From Priapulus caudatus (Eukaryota; Priapulida; Priapulimorpha; Priapulimorphida; Priapulidae): 32,383 nt of DNA. The stretch is taken from the NCBI RefSeq assembly GCF_000485595.1, contig NW_014577113.1:228457-260839 (forward strand). Direction: 5' to 3'. The notes under the pieces are model-generated. The model had not been told where the DNA came from and searched no databases. It saw nothing but the letters and a program-made list of their open reading frames with translations. Below are positions 1-12,000 of the stretch, one piece after another; positions within the stretch are counted from its first letter, which is position 1; each line of letters opens with the position of its first letter. The position numbers were made by a program, and so were the translations under genes.

Positions 1-95
1 CTGTTCAATTAAACAATCAATCGATCAATTGAACGTTTGAATGATTAAATTGACTGTTCAATTAAACAATCAATCGATCAATTGAACGTTTGAAT
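1..95. repeat. 53-base tandem repeat, about 1.8 copies, cut by the window edge
   Basis: The unit at 1-53 starts again at 54 with an identical 42-base match (54-95), so the period is 53. It is AT-rich and contains the self-complementary core ATCGAT. The array probably continues to the left of the window. No coding potential is seen. Confidence 0.8.
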
Positions 96-820
96 TTTGA
101 CACATATCCCCTCCCATAGTAATCAGGCGTTACGCCGTGCGAGCGGCGCGGGCGATGAGCCAGCGAGCGTCGCACGAGAGGACAGCTAGCGGCTAAACTC
201 GGCGTTTGGGGACGCACCGTATGGGGGTAATAATGAAGCAGTGAGAAAACTAATGCCACTGCAAGCCAGAGCGCTGAGTGCGGGATACATGGTGCTGCCA
301 TATCATAACCCGCAGTCGACGTACGACGCGTCCTGCGGAGCACAAGCCCCCGCGGAGAGCGCGAGCCCCGGCCAAGCGCGGGCCGGAGCGGTGACGACGC
401 GCGGCCGGAGGTCAGTCACAAAGACCGCGTATATACAAGGCGGGCCGAGCCCGGGAGCGGTGAACTCCTCTCCCTTGTTCGACCCTTGCCTACGCTGTTG
501 TTCAAATCGCTTGTCCTACGCTATTCATTGTACCTTGTCGTTTCGTTATGGCAAACAATACAACTGTCTGTGGTACCTTACGTCACTAGTTCGTGTTTGT
601 TTTACGTCTTATATTTATGCAACTGTTTACCCCACGTCAGCCCCCGTTCCCATACCTTGACCGAAACCATGTAACCACCATACTATTCCGTTACGCTATA
701 CTAATCGTTACGTCTCCATAGTATCTTGTGTATTGATGTATGTTTTTACTCAGCCAGAAGACTGAAGACGCCGATTAAATTACCAGTTTAATCGACTAAA
801 ATGAAGTGCGGGAGTGAAAT
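96..820. other. Intergenic, GC-rich patch then AT-rich sequence, no gene seen
   Basis: About 115-470 is markedly richer in G+C and CpG than its surroundings. The short open frames here match no family I know. A short stem-loop (CGATTAAA, 7-base loop, TTTAATCG) lies at 772-794. The patch could be a diverged repeat or the regulatory region of a gene outside the window, but nothing decides this. Confidence 0.4.
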
Positions 821-1284
821 GTAGCGATGCAAAATAATGTGAAGGCATAGTAGATGTTGTTGCGACATAGGCACGAGTCATACATAAGTGGAACACGCCG
901 GTTGGTGAGTGGACGATGTCCAGTGCTGTGTCAGCGATCAATGAGATAGAACACGTGTCCACCGGAAAGGGCACGGCCGCATATAAAAGGGGAAGGTCGG
1001 TAGAGGTCAGGAGAGATGTAGGACACAAGGAGAGATGAAGGCGAAGAGGTATTAGGTGGCACTTACGTACTGTTGTGCTTATGTATGCCGTAACATATAT
1101 ATTAGAATACAGCCGTCTATATTATACACGACGCCTTCGACCATCACTGTCTACGATCATTGACTATCAACGTGTAACGAGCGACGAGAGACATTAAAAC
1201 CTTCCCTACACTATCTATGTTGGTTGTCTTCAGTCATCACTAACGTGTACCACACATACTACTGTACAAGTACCAACCCTACAC
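821..1284 (+). mobile_element. Possible LTR fragment
   Basis: The segment runs from TGTAG at 821 to CTACA at 1284, giving the TG...CA ends with a short inverted repeat typical of an LTR. It has a TATA-like box (ATATAAAAGG) near 981 followed by GA-rich sequence. No matching target duplication is seen, and no primer-binding site, gag or pol follows. CTACA at about 1210 is an alternative right end. The call is tentative. Confidence 0.25.
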
Positions 1285-2598
1285 CAGATGAAACGAACAA
1301 GCCCTATATGCTAATACCACGATCCTTACGATGAGAAGGGCCACAAAGACCCCTACCAGTTATTACTGGCCTGGCGTTCCAAAGCACAATTCCCTATGGC
1401 TGCAATCGGCTTGGTAGCTTAGGAGGAGATCCGGCAATAACCTACAAGCTATATATGTACCACCATCACTAAGGGATATACTCAAAGAAATTGGTGTGAA
1501 AATAAAAATTCTGAAAAAATTGACATCAATTTTAAATGTACATAAACCCTTTATTATGTGCCTGTACTCGAACATGTCATTAAAATACACACGATCTCAC
1601 GAAACAATTAAATATACGAAATGACATATTAGCAAGTCAACTATCACTGTGTAGGCCTACTATCTGTCTATGAAAGGGCAACATTTGCTCGGACAGGGCA
1701 CGGAGAAAATATGCATGCGATATGCAGCTTTGAGACCTCATCTCTATATTCGTGTGTAATGTACCAATAGAAATCTGGAAAAAACTTCACATTTTCCACT
1801 CGTGTATTACATCTGTTTGATAAAATATTTGGAGTCAACACAAAAACTAAATTTTAAAGTTTAATAGTCCCGTGATTTAATATATATAATAACACATTAG
1901 CTTACTACTATACAACAAAGTTATAATATCATGCATGTGGAAATATTCTAAATAGTTTACAGTGGTGGCAGGTACGAAATGACCATAGCGATGGCCCGGA
2001 ATAACGTTGAATTGACAACTTCTAGCATTTTCGTCAGTACTAGGTTACTAATATCAGAAACTCACTTCCACGTTATCAAAGATAGCACAGCGTCATCCAT
2101 TCTGAACTGAAAATATCCCATTAATTTTGCAAGCTTTTTTCAGAATGTATCCAAAGATTTACTGTTAACATACAGCAGGTTTGTCATTCTAGACTTCACT
2201 GGCTGTCTTTGAACCTTCTGATTGCTAGTACTGGTTATATAAAATATTCTTCATCCGTGCATGCCAGCTAGTGAGCTATCTAAATCTACCAAATCTCCTT
2301 TAGTTTTAGACCCATTCAAAGTGTTAGTAGATGTAGTAGTTGGCATCGCACACCCAATAATGTATTTACTATTATTACTTTTCTGTGTAAAAAGTGTAAA
2401 AGAGCTGGTAGTCTCCTAATTAATATAGACTGACTGGACTCAAAGGTTATTTATAACATGGTTCCAAAAACGAGTCTTAGGCAAAAGACAAATGCCCACA
2501 GACACAGACTGGACACTGATTCTATGTACAACAAGTTACTAAATGCCAAAAAACATCATAGGAGTTAGGATTATACAGGAATATACATATGAACATCA
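1285..2598 (-). other. 3' flank and probable 3' UTR of the BAZ1B-like gene
   Basis: No supported coding exon lies here. On the minus strand, downstream of the stop at 2599, an AATAAA hexamer occurs at 1550-1555 (TTTATT on the plus strand), with weaker variants nearer the stop (TATAAA at 2450-2455, ATTAAA at about 1859-1880). Any could mark the transcript end; the sequence does not say which is used. Confidence 0.35.
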
Positions 2599-3064
2599 CT
2601 ACATACAACTTTTTAGGAATGTGCTTGTTGGAAAACATTGTCGCACCTGGTCCATGAAGAATTTTCTTGTCTTTGTTATACAGATCAATTGTTCTCCATC
2701 TTCTCCCTAGGACACAAACAACACAATAATCAATATCAAAACAAACTACCAACACATTTCATAATAGCAAGCAGTATAGCAGTTTTCACATCAGACACTT
2801 ACTACATACTAAATGATACTCAAGTGAAGATGTAATACATGCCTCAAAATATCGAGCCAAGTTATCACAGACGAGCGTGACGTCTTTAAAGAATTCCTCT
2901 GGCTTGCTGTAAGTGCCATCGTTGAGCTGTTGCTTGACCTCCTGTAGTGTCATGAGCTTTCTCACAAGGCTGTTGCTCTTCGAACGGGAAGGCAGATCAG
3001 CAGGCTTCGTGAACGGCCACGAGTACCTCTTGCTGAATACGCTTGCGAGCAAGTCTGCACACAC
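2599..3064 (-). CDS. BAZ1B: Exons 30-31: divergent bromodomain and C-terminus
   Basis: Exon 3064-2843 encodes VCADLLASVFSKRYSWPF, then a changed ZA loop and EEFFKDVTLVCDNLARYFE. The last exon, 2706-2599, encodes GEDGEQLICITKTRKFFMDQ and ends at TAG 2601-2599. The alignment to human (RFSWPFREPV ... EFLTDMKQVFTNAEVYN) is clear, but the YN asparagine that contacts acetyl-lysine is replaced by YF and the PMD motif is missing. The best join uses a GC donor (GAG|GCATGT); a GTATGT donor further on (exon 3064-2810) also keeps frame and adds 11 residues. Confidence 0.85.
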
Positions 3065-6000
3065 CTAGACAATATTTGAAGACAACAGCATGAGAATTAT
3101 TAAAACTCGAGCCAAAATAGAGCCAAGCAATTTTCAATGCCAACGTATGCCTGCTCAAGTCGTTTGCATTTGACAGACCGATTTATTACTATTGTACTGT
3201 ATGGCGATAGGAAAAACACTTGCAACGATTTTTGCTTTTGAAAGGTATCTTTAAACAGCTTGAATGATTGCCTCAAACTGCAGCGATAGCTGCATCTAAA
3301 TTCTACAATCTCCACACCTGTTGCCGATTGGCATCCATGGATTCCCGTGACCTAAGCTGCTTTGCCGCAGGTGCATGGTCTTCACTGTTGGCATTGCCAT
3401 TACACACTGCATCAGACCGCTGCCGCTTCCTACTACGCGACGTGGTACCCTGTAAACAGAAGCAGCATTTGTTTTAATGTCATTGCGAAGAATAGACTGC
3501 TCTCACAATGATTTGGACTACTCAATGAATCGATATTAGGTTTAATCACGCCACATTTCCTCAACCACACACATGCGCAAGGATTGTCACTTTGTGGATG
3601 TACCCACTAGCACTCACCTCTGTCGATTGGCCGGTAGAACTTCTCACTGGTGTAGATGCAGTATCCTCCGACTCCTCTGTTTCGACTTCATTCTTTTTAA
3701 GAGACCTACTGCTCCTACCCCTCGGTGAATGGGGGCCCGTCTCTTCTGTCACCTGCTCCTTTCTCGGTCTCAAAATCTTTCTAGGCGTCATATCTTCTTT
3801 GTCTGACGCTACTTTTGTGATGCTGGAGCTTGGAGTATCAATTTTTCCATCCTCAAAAGACAGCTTACTTCCTCTTGTCGTTCTAGAGGTTCTTGATATA
3901 GCTATCTCCTCCTCTAGATTTTCTGCTGGTGATTGCTTTTGTCCTCTAGATGACCTAGATCGCCTTGATAGAGGAAGCTCAACCTCCTCCTCATCTTCTG
4001 ACGACTGCTTTCTTCTTAATGCCCGGGATTGCCTAGTTTGAGGAAGCTCATCTTTATCTTCTAGAGACAGCTTTCGTCTTCTTTCTAACCTAGATGCCCT
4101 AGATTCAGGAATCACTTCTTCTGATTTCTCGATGCTTTTCCCTTGTCCTTTTGTTCTTCTGGAAGTTTCTGTGAAAAAAATTAATCATTCAAATACAGAC
4201 TGTACACCCATTTGTTTTCGTATCATGAAAGAAGTTACTGATCAGAAGCATGATACAGGCACTACATTGAGTGGACAGTTAACTGTTAGGAAATAGTTTT
4301 GCTGACACTGACTGGGTTCATTAGTGACTGCATGCTTACTGATGTGTTGACTCCAGTAACCATAATTTACCTAGTTTGGCTATCGAAGTCTTAAGTGGTA
4401 CTGAATCTGAGGAAGTGCGTGAACTCTTTTTTGTTTGATCTTCCTTTTCGGTCCGCCTCTGCGCTGCCATTTTTCTCTTTGCGGCTGCTTAAAAATAGGA
4501 CACCAAACTATGAATGACAGTATCAAGCAACATCCACAAAATGGTCCACAAAAAAAGGAATTACAGTAGTGTTCATAGTTACAGTATTTATATTCATATA
4601 CCTATATACAACTACACGTAACTTAATACACATGTAAGCACACTACTAGGTATACAATCACGATTTAATGTAAAGAAAATCATAGTTGCATGGTTAAAGA
4701 CTTGCACAATTTCTTCGTCTGAGCAGCAAATCGAATCACTAAGACCTTAAATTGCACCAACACCCACATATACGAATGCAACCACACAAACCTTTAGATT
4801 TTCTCTTGGATTGGCCTGAGACACAGGCTGAACACCTCCACCTGTACCTAGGTGTGTTGCGTAGTGGGGGGTCGTGACACTCCTTGTGATAAGCCGATGA
4901 ACAGGTGGCGCAGGGCACCAACTCTCCCTCATCTTCACCACATTCCTGGCAATGGTCATCGTGATCCTATACAGAACAACACAATAAATCATCAAAACCC
5001 CAAGAGTAAATGCCACGGTGGCAAAACACAGTTATTGAAACAGTCACAGTCAGTGGAATCACCAGCGTTCGAATCAGTGTGGAGGAACATAGTAAAAATC
5101 CAAATATAACTAAAATACGTGTCGCATCGTTTTTAAAATCTTCTACTATCTCATCACGTGTAGAGTTGAAGGTGACGTGATTACTTTGTGATAACCCTGT
5201 TCATAAACGTTTGCCTGACCATGCTTGTTCAGCGGGGTTATGTCCAACAAGAAATTATATAAGGGTACACCACGTTGGTCACTTAAAAGCTCCACAAATC
5301 AGGGTTCAACATTAACTTTTTATTTCACTAGACCATCGGGCTAGTAACTGAGGAAAACCACTAGCCCTGACCTAACTTTCACTAGACCATCGGGCTAGTA
5401 ACTGAGGAAAACCACTAGCCCTGACCTAACTTTCACTAGCCCAGACCCATACCATTGTTATGAAAAACTTTATTTAGATAAGAGTGTGTCATCGTATGAA
5501 TTCATAGATGCTGTTTCCCGTGCTTTAAATCGCGCGTGGGCCGAGTTCACGTGCAGCATTCGTATTCTACTACGGGCATAGACGAGCGCACGGTTTATCG
5601 ATCCTCTACTGCGGCTGGCAGCAAGCCACGTTATTGTTTTTGCCGAAGGGTAGACTGGTATTCGGCCTCACGCTCTGCTAGACAATGTACACGCTCTGCG
5701 ACAAACAGTGCGGCCACGAACCAGTCTAGCCAGAGGTGACCTTTCAGTGCAATATATATGACCAATTCTAACACGACCACCCTAGTACGACCAGTCGGGC
5801 TACTAGCACTCTGGTTGTATTCGACCGGACCAAGCATTTACCCGACTAGGTCGATCGGACGTGGGTTAGTGTCGAACCCTGCAAATGAGAAACTACCAGC
5901 ATAACTACTACTAGGCTAACGCACCCGGGAACTCACTCACCTGGTAGTCACTGTCGTTGTCGTCTTCACTGGAGTCGTTATCGAGCGTACCGCTGGACTC

Positions 6001-9000
6001 GTTGTAGTTGATGACACGTCGTGAGCAGGCACGTTGCGAGATCGGCTAACATGGGAGAAGACCATAGTGCATCAAGACTCACAAAGCTATTACAATTGCT
6101 CGACTGCATGGTGTAATGTACTTGATATTGCACGTTCGTGTAGCATAGTGTTTCCACTGGTATATGATAAGCGAGGCAGGCCACCTTGCTGATTCATCCA
6201 CCGCGTGCAATATTTGCCGAAGCTGCCACCCCGCAACATTAAACAAACTTAAAACTCTAGCCACACATTTAATAATGAACAACCTTTAAAGCTCAGCTCA
6301 GAATACTGAACTATATGCTGTATGCATGTACTTACATTAAGAATTCAATTTTTTTATATTTTGAAAATGAAAGGAGAACAAAACTAATCTTTGGCCAATA
6401 AGCAATGTTACACAGAAAGCTGAGATGTTATTACCACGCAAGCTGGGCAGAGCCAGTCGCCCTTGGGTATCTTGCTTAGGGCAGGCCGGAGGCAGTAGAT
6501 ATGGTAGCCATGGTTACATTCATCACAAAGTAGAATCTCAGTTGCATCGGTCTTCTTGCGGCAGATCTTGCAATTCTGAAAACATGTTTGACGTTCATCA
6601 GTTAGTGGTTTACTCATCAGCTACAATGCCTTTCAAAACAAGCTAATTTTTCCTAAATGCATTATTAATTTTCCACAGAAAACCCTGACTCAGAGAGAAG
6701 ATTATGCTAATTTTTTATTAGCAACATCACACCTCGGCCAATACTTATTCACGCATTAGTACTGCCAAGTCTGACATAAATATCCAAGTTCATCACTGTC
6801 AGGTTATGAAACATACCATTACATGAGGTAAAACATAGCTCTCAAAACCCCATACATTACTACACCGTTTGCAAAAATGACGTTCGTAACACAAAACTCT
6901 GCAACGGGAATCAGGTTGTCCCATTGACTTCCACTATATAATCATAGATGCATTCATATACAAGATTTTTTTGGCCCAAAGAAGTAGGCCATCTTCATTT
7001 TTCTCTTAATACAAGTGCAATTATAAATGCAAGGAAACATTGATGAATGTATGAGATTATTTAATGATTTAAACAGGAAAGGCAGTTCAGTCTTTTTTTC
7101 AATTCTGTGAAAAATTAACCAGCGAGTTTTCATTTTTCTATCGCTAGTAAAGTGGTCATACGTTACAAATTACAAATGAGGAAAAAAGCACGAAACAGGG
7201 AGTGCACATACTGCATTTTTTGCCGATTTCTCCCATTTGATTGAGGCATCTACTATCCCGAGCAATACGTGGAGGCGGGACAGCGTGGTACAATTCTCGA
7301 CCTCCTCCTGCCACCTATTCTTGCCATTGGTCTTCATCTCTACATCTGCAGAAAAAAATCGTACCATGATAAATGCATACATAATCTTAGAATAGTTAAT
7401 TCTGTATTGCATACTACATATGATGAGGAGTTGCACTCACTATTGGCAGATTTTAGTTTGATCATAAAATTCGACCTTGCAGTATGCAAATGCAAATATA
7501 TCCCTTCGTAGAAATGTTACAGTAAATTGTCATTAACGTTCTTTTTAATAATGATGATCGTGATACAATAATAAAACTAAAATGCAGAGAGTGACATGAA
7601 CATTTGATGCAAAAATACCTTTTTGTTTTTCCAAAGAATCATTTAATTCCCCTTCATCCTGCTCCTCTTTGGTTAAATTCTCCGACTTCGTGCTTTGGAA
7701 CTTCCAAGTGACAAACTTCGGCAGAATCGACTTCTGACACTTGATTAGGCAAGCACCCTAACAAAACGGCGAAAACCTACTTCACCCGAACCATGTCGAG
7801 CATTACTGCTACTCCAATTCTGTTATTTTGCAGATTTACTCTGCCTGGTTTAACAGACTGCAAATATAACCCAGTTTCACATTAAAAAAAACATGGATGT
7901 ATCGAAGGACATTTCAGCTAGCAAACACTACTTACACATTCTCATTATTCAAATTATGATCTTTACCATGATCGCTTGGCCATCTTTTAAGCGATTACAA
8001 ACCGTTTTCACATGACAACAATGATGCAGTGTTCACCTGGCATGTTTAACCTTTGAGTGAAAGTCAAATACTCGTCGTTTTCCAAATTATGTTCTGGCCA
8101 ACTACATCACCGCAGCATGTCAGGTGGCTGTCTGAGAGCCGAAACCTCATGCCTGGCTATGAAATGGGGAGTTGGCTTATTACTGTAACTGAAAGCCCAG
8201 AATCGTCCCGGCCACTCTAATGTTCACATAATTATGTATTGCACCAACTGACCAGGTCTTTCAACGAAGTGGCGGCACAGAGTTCCTCCTCCCACTTCTC
8301 GGTGTTCGGCACGCCACCAAGCCCGCCCTGGCTGACCTTGACCTCGGTCTCTAGAAGCTCTTGTCTGAATGCTTCCAGGAGCTCCCGGTCTCCGTCGGAG
8401 TCCCGCAGTACCGTCGGCTGCCTGCACACACAAACATTGATGACGAGCACGCGTAGACAGCAATGTTTACCTCACACCTGTGCAAGCAGGCTTCACCCTT
8501 TCACGGGGGCCGATCGGCCCCACCCCCATAAACAGCCCCGTCTCCGGTGCCCACGGGGCTTTTTTTCCGGCCCCATCAAATTTTGAGATTCCGAGAATCG
8601 AAAACGAAAGTACAATACATAGGAAAGTAACTAAGCTTTTATTACATAATTCATCAGTTTAAAAAAAAGCAGCCATGTCGAATAATGACGGGGCCTTTTT
8701 TAGGCCCCGTGGTTTACTCAGACAGCAAAGCCTGTGCAAGCACGCATGCTGGCATAAAGAGAGCACACAGCACTGATGGCAGGAAGGCATATGGCGGATG
8801 CAGCACCATACCAGAAACGCATCGTTTTGAACGTACGGCTACAAAATGTTAATCTCCTCTGCTCACACACACACACCCACACCCACACACACACACACAG
8901 CCCATGACTTTAGCTCACACACATACATACATGCAAATGACAGATGCAGCACCACACAGTAACACATCCAGATGGGATATATACTACCTTATCAATCCAA

Positions 9001-12000
9001 ATATAGCATATAAGCAACAGCTGGCATTTGCAGCGGCCCCAAACGTTTGCTAGCACCCAAAATTCGACTCTGGAGATTATTGGCAGTCAATACAGTCAGG
9101 TACCTGTCAGACCTGTGTTAGCCTTACGTCTATGAAATGTAAACTTGTAAAAAGGGCACTTATGGCATTCCCTTGAGTCACAGTTATGCAGTGAAAACCA
9201 CTTTATAGACCAGACACCCATCTATAAATGATACTTTTAATACCTTTCCCTTGAAGGGGAACCTTACCTTTTTCCAACACTAATGACTTTGATAAGCTCA
9301 TCGTATTTATTTGTGAGATCTCTCTTCAGCTTCGACTCACGGAGACCCTTGTTTGTCAGGTGTTCTATCAGCACATCAATCTCCTTCTGGGTGTCGTACA
9401 CAAACCAAAGGTTCTGGCTGGTCGCGGGAGTGCTGTGAGAAGATGCAGAGCATTAGGAAACAATGCACAAACTATCGCCGCCACCTAGCTCGACATGTCG
9501 TATATTATACATGAGGTCTTCAATCAGTCTTTCAATTGACGACGTCACAAATTTTCTATGGTAAAATTTGTAAAATTTTTGTTGCCATTTTTTTTACATT
9601 AAAAGTAAGAACTAACGGGACTAAACGTATCGTCAAATTCTTACCTGATAAGATTGTTTCTCAACTAGTTAAAAATCCAAAAAACCTGGACGATTTGATA
9701 TTAGTGTTCCTGACATTAATTGCTTGCTATGGGCTATGTATGCGTCACGAGTGTATGTTCACATCAAACAATATAGTAAAATAAAAAGTATAATGCAGCT
9801 ATTTAACCATAAAAAGTGAACAGAATTACTTATATTTTGTGAAAAAGTGGAAATATTTTTTTTATTTTTAGTATTTACGGTGACGTAATCACTTTCAATC
9901 AACTTTTAAAGGTCACTTTAAAAGAAGGAAATGCCAAGTGGGCTTCATAGACAGGTGGCAGGTACATGTGCAAGTTAACATACTAACAGCTTATATACAT
10001 TGTATTCACCTCGTCTCCACAGAGTATATCGGAATGACTTTACTTGAAGTTGATTCCAAATTCTCAGAATCCTCTTCATCTGCCTCTTGTCTATCTTCTT
10101 TGTTGATGGTGTAATTGATGTAATCCTGCACCCAACCTTTCTCGATGTACAGACCTACAAGAGCATATTGAAATCTCCAATACACCACAGTAATGGTTTT
10201 CTCAACACAAATATAGGTTATTAGTTTCAGCTCCTATGATCGGTTCATCAGCATTTTAGTCACTAGTGACTACACAGAATCACTGTGGCCTTTGAACATA
10301 GCAACTCTAGCTATGCATAGTACAGTTTTTGCACTCATCAGAACAAGTTAAAATACTGCTCTAGTTTTACCAGGCAAACTCATGTTGAAAATCCAGTAGC
10401 GGTTGTGGTTTCGATCTGTTCCCACCGGTTTCCTTCTCATAACCAGCTTTGCTAAGCCAGTTACATCCTAAATAAGAGTAGGACACATCAAATTAGCATT
10501 GCAGAAATCCCATCACTAAAGCATTAATAATATGTCTACAAGCAAGATATAAGCAAGGCATATATAGTGTGTACACTACCTCAAATGCTTTCTTTTTTGC
10601 CCTTTCTTTCTTATCAGCCTGATACTCTTTTTCTCTGAAAAAACAAAGAAAACATGTATAGAACAGATTTTAGCAAGATGATTACTGTACATATAGCATT
10701 GCTCAAGCATGTTAACTGTATGAATAACAGCATAGCAGCCATAACACTATTCCCCATTGCTAGCAATGCCTTATCTGAAAACTTGCACAAGTCTTGCACA
10801 TAGCTTGCTGATAATCAGGGGAAACTATAAAAGGTATATATCTTCTTATTGGCAAACTGCACACGTGAGCATTTATACAGGCTGTTCCGGAATTGTCCGT
10901 AACTGTCCATAACATGTCACTTTTCCGTAAAGATATTCCATAATGCTCACGCCTTAGTGTGTGCAGATGCTCTATGTCAATCAGAAATTAGCAACCACTT
11001 AAACTAAAGTAAGGAGTAGAAAATAACTTTGGAACAAGCGAGTCCAACGGACTCCCTACCATCAAAAAGAGGGAGTCCGCAACATAGTAGTACCCGAGAT
11101 ATTAACAAAAAGGACATTTGCGGTGCACGTCTGTCAATTTTCTTGGGTCATTTGCTAAAAAAAATATGGTCATTCTGCGAGGCCGTGCTCTGGAACGAAA
11201 TAGTTAGTATAGCAGAATTTTCAGGGAGTTACACGGACTTCTGCATATGTCAACTCAGGGAGTCCGACAGCAAATCAAGGAGTATTTGACTCCGGACTCG
11301 CGTTAATTTCGCACCCTGCTACAGCTTAGCTAAACTTAACCTTTCCAACATTGCTAACTAGAAATCAGGGGGCTATTTTCTAAACATTTGAGTCGTAATA
11401 TTAGCCCTAAATTGTAGAGCTACGATGTTCCTGAAAATAGCACCCTAGGTTGCAGTAGCAGTCGTTACACAGTCACATTCTAACTGAAACCTCTCTAACC
11501 TTTCCTTCAACTCCATCTCTCGCCGCTCTTTCTCTAACTTCTGGTTCTGTGCCAGCACCCGTCGCCTTCTCACAACTGAAGCCAAATCTTCGGGATTATC
11601 ATCAGGCCCCTCGGTGTCTTTAGCAGCTTCCTTCAATTCGGTCACATCGTTAGCCCCATAGAAGTGCTTCAACGTCAATCCTGCATGAATCACAGAGATG
11701 ACGCACGTATAGACAAATTAGATATGTAGTGATTGTTAAACACTATTTTAGTATTATCCAGTCAAGAACCTGCACAGATTGACATGTCATTTCAACCCCC
11801 CCACATGATAGCGCACAGGGCACACCTGCTGATGGACATTGGTGCCTGTGCTGAACGAGATGAGGGTTTCATTGGACAAGGCACAAGCTGTGGCACAAGA
11901 CAGACCGAAGGAGTGCAGGATAGTTCCAGCAATGGCCCAGTGAAGATTCAGGGACATATCACTTTCACATGACATCACATGCATCCTCACCTTTGTCCAC

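Noticed and set aside
3592-4041. Plus-strand open frame of 149 codons
   Set aside because: It is the antisense of the repeat-bearing exon 28, whose splice signals and homology are on the minus strand. Its serine-rich text mirrors the Arg/Glu codons of the real exon.
8488-8733. GC hairpins followed by T runs as bacterial terminators
   Set aside because: They lie at both ends of a transposon with target duplications inside a eukaryotic intron. The likeness to terminators is coincidental.
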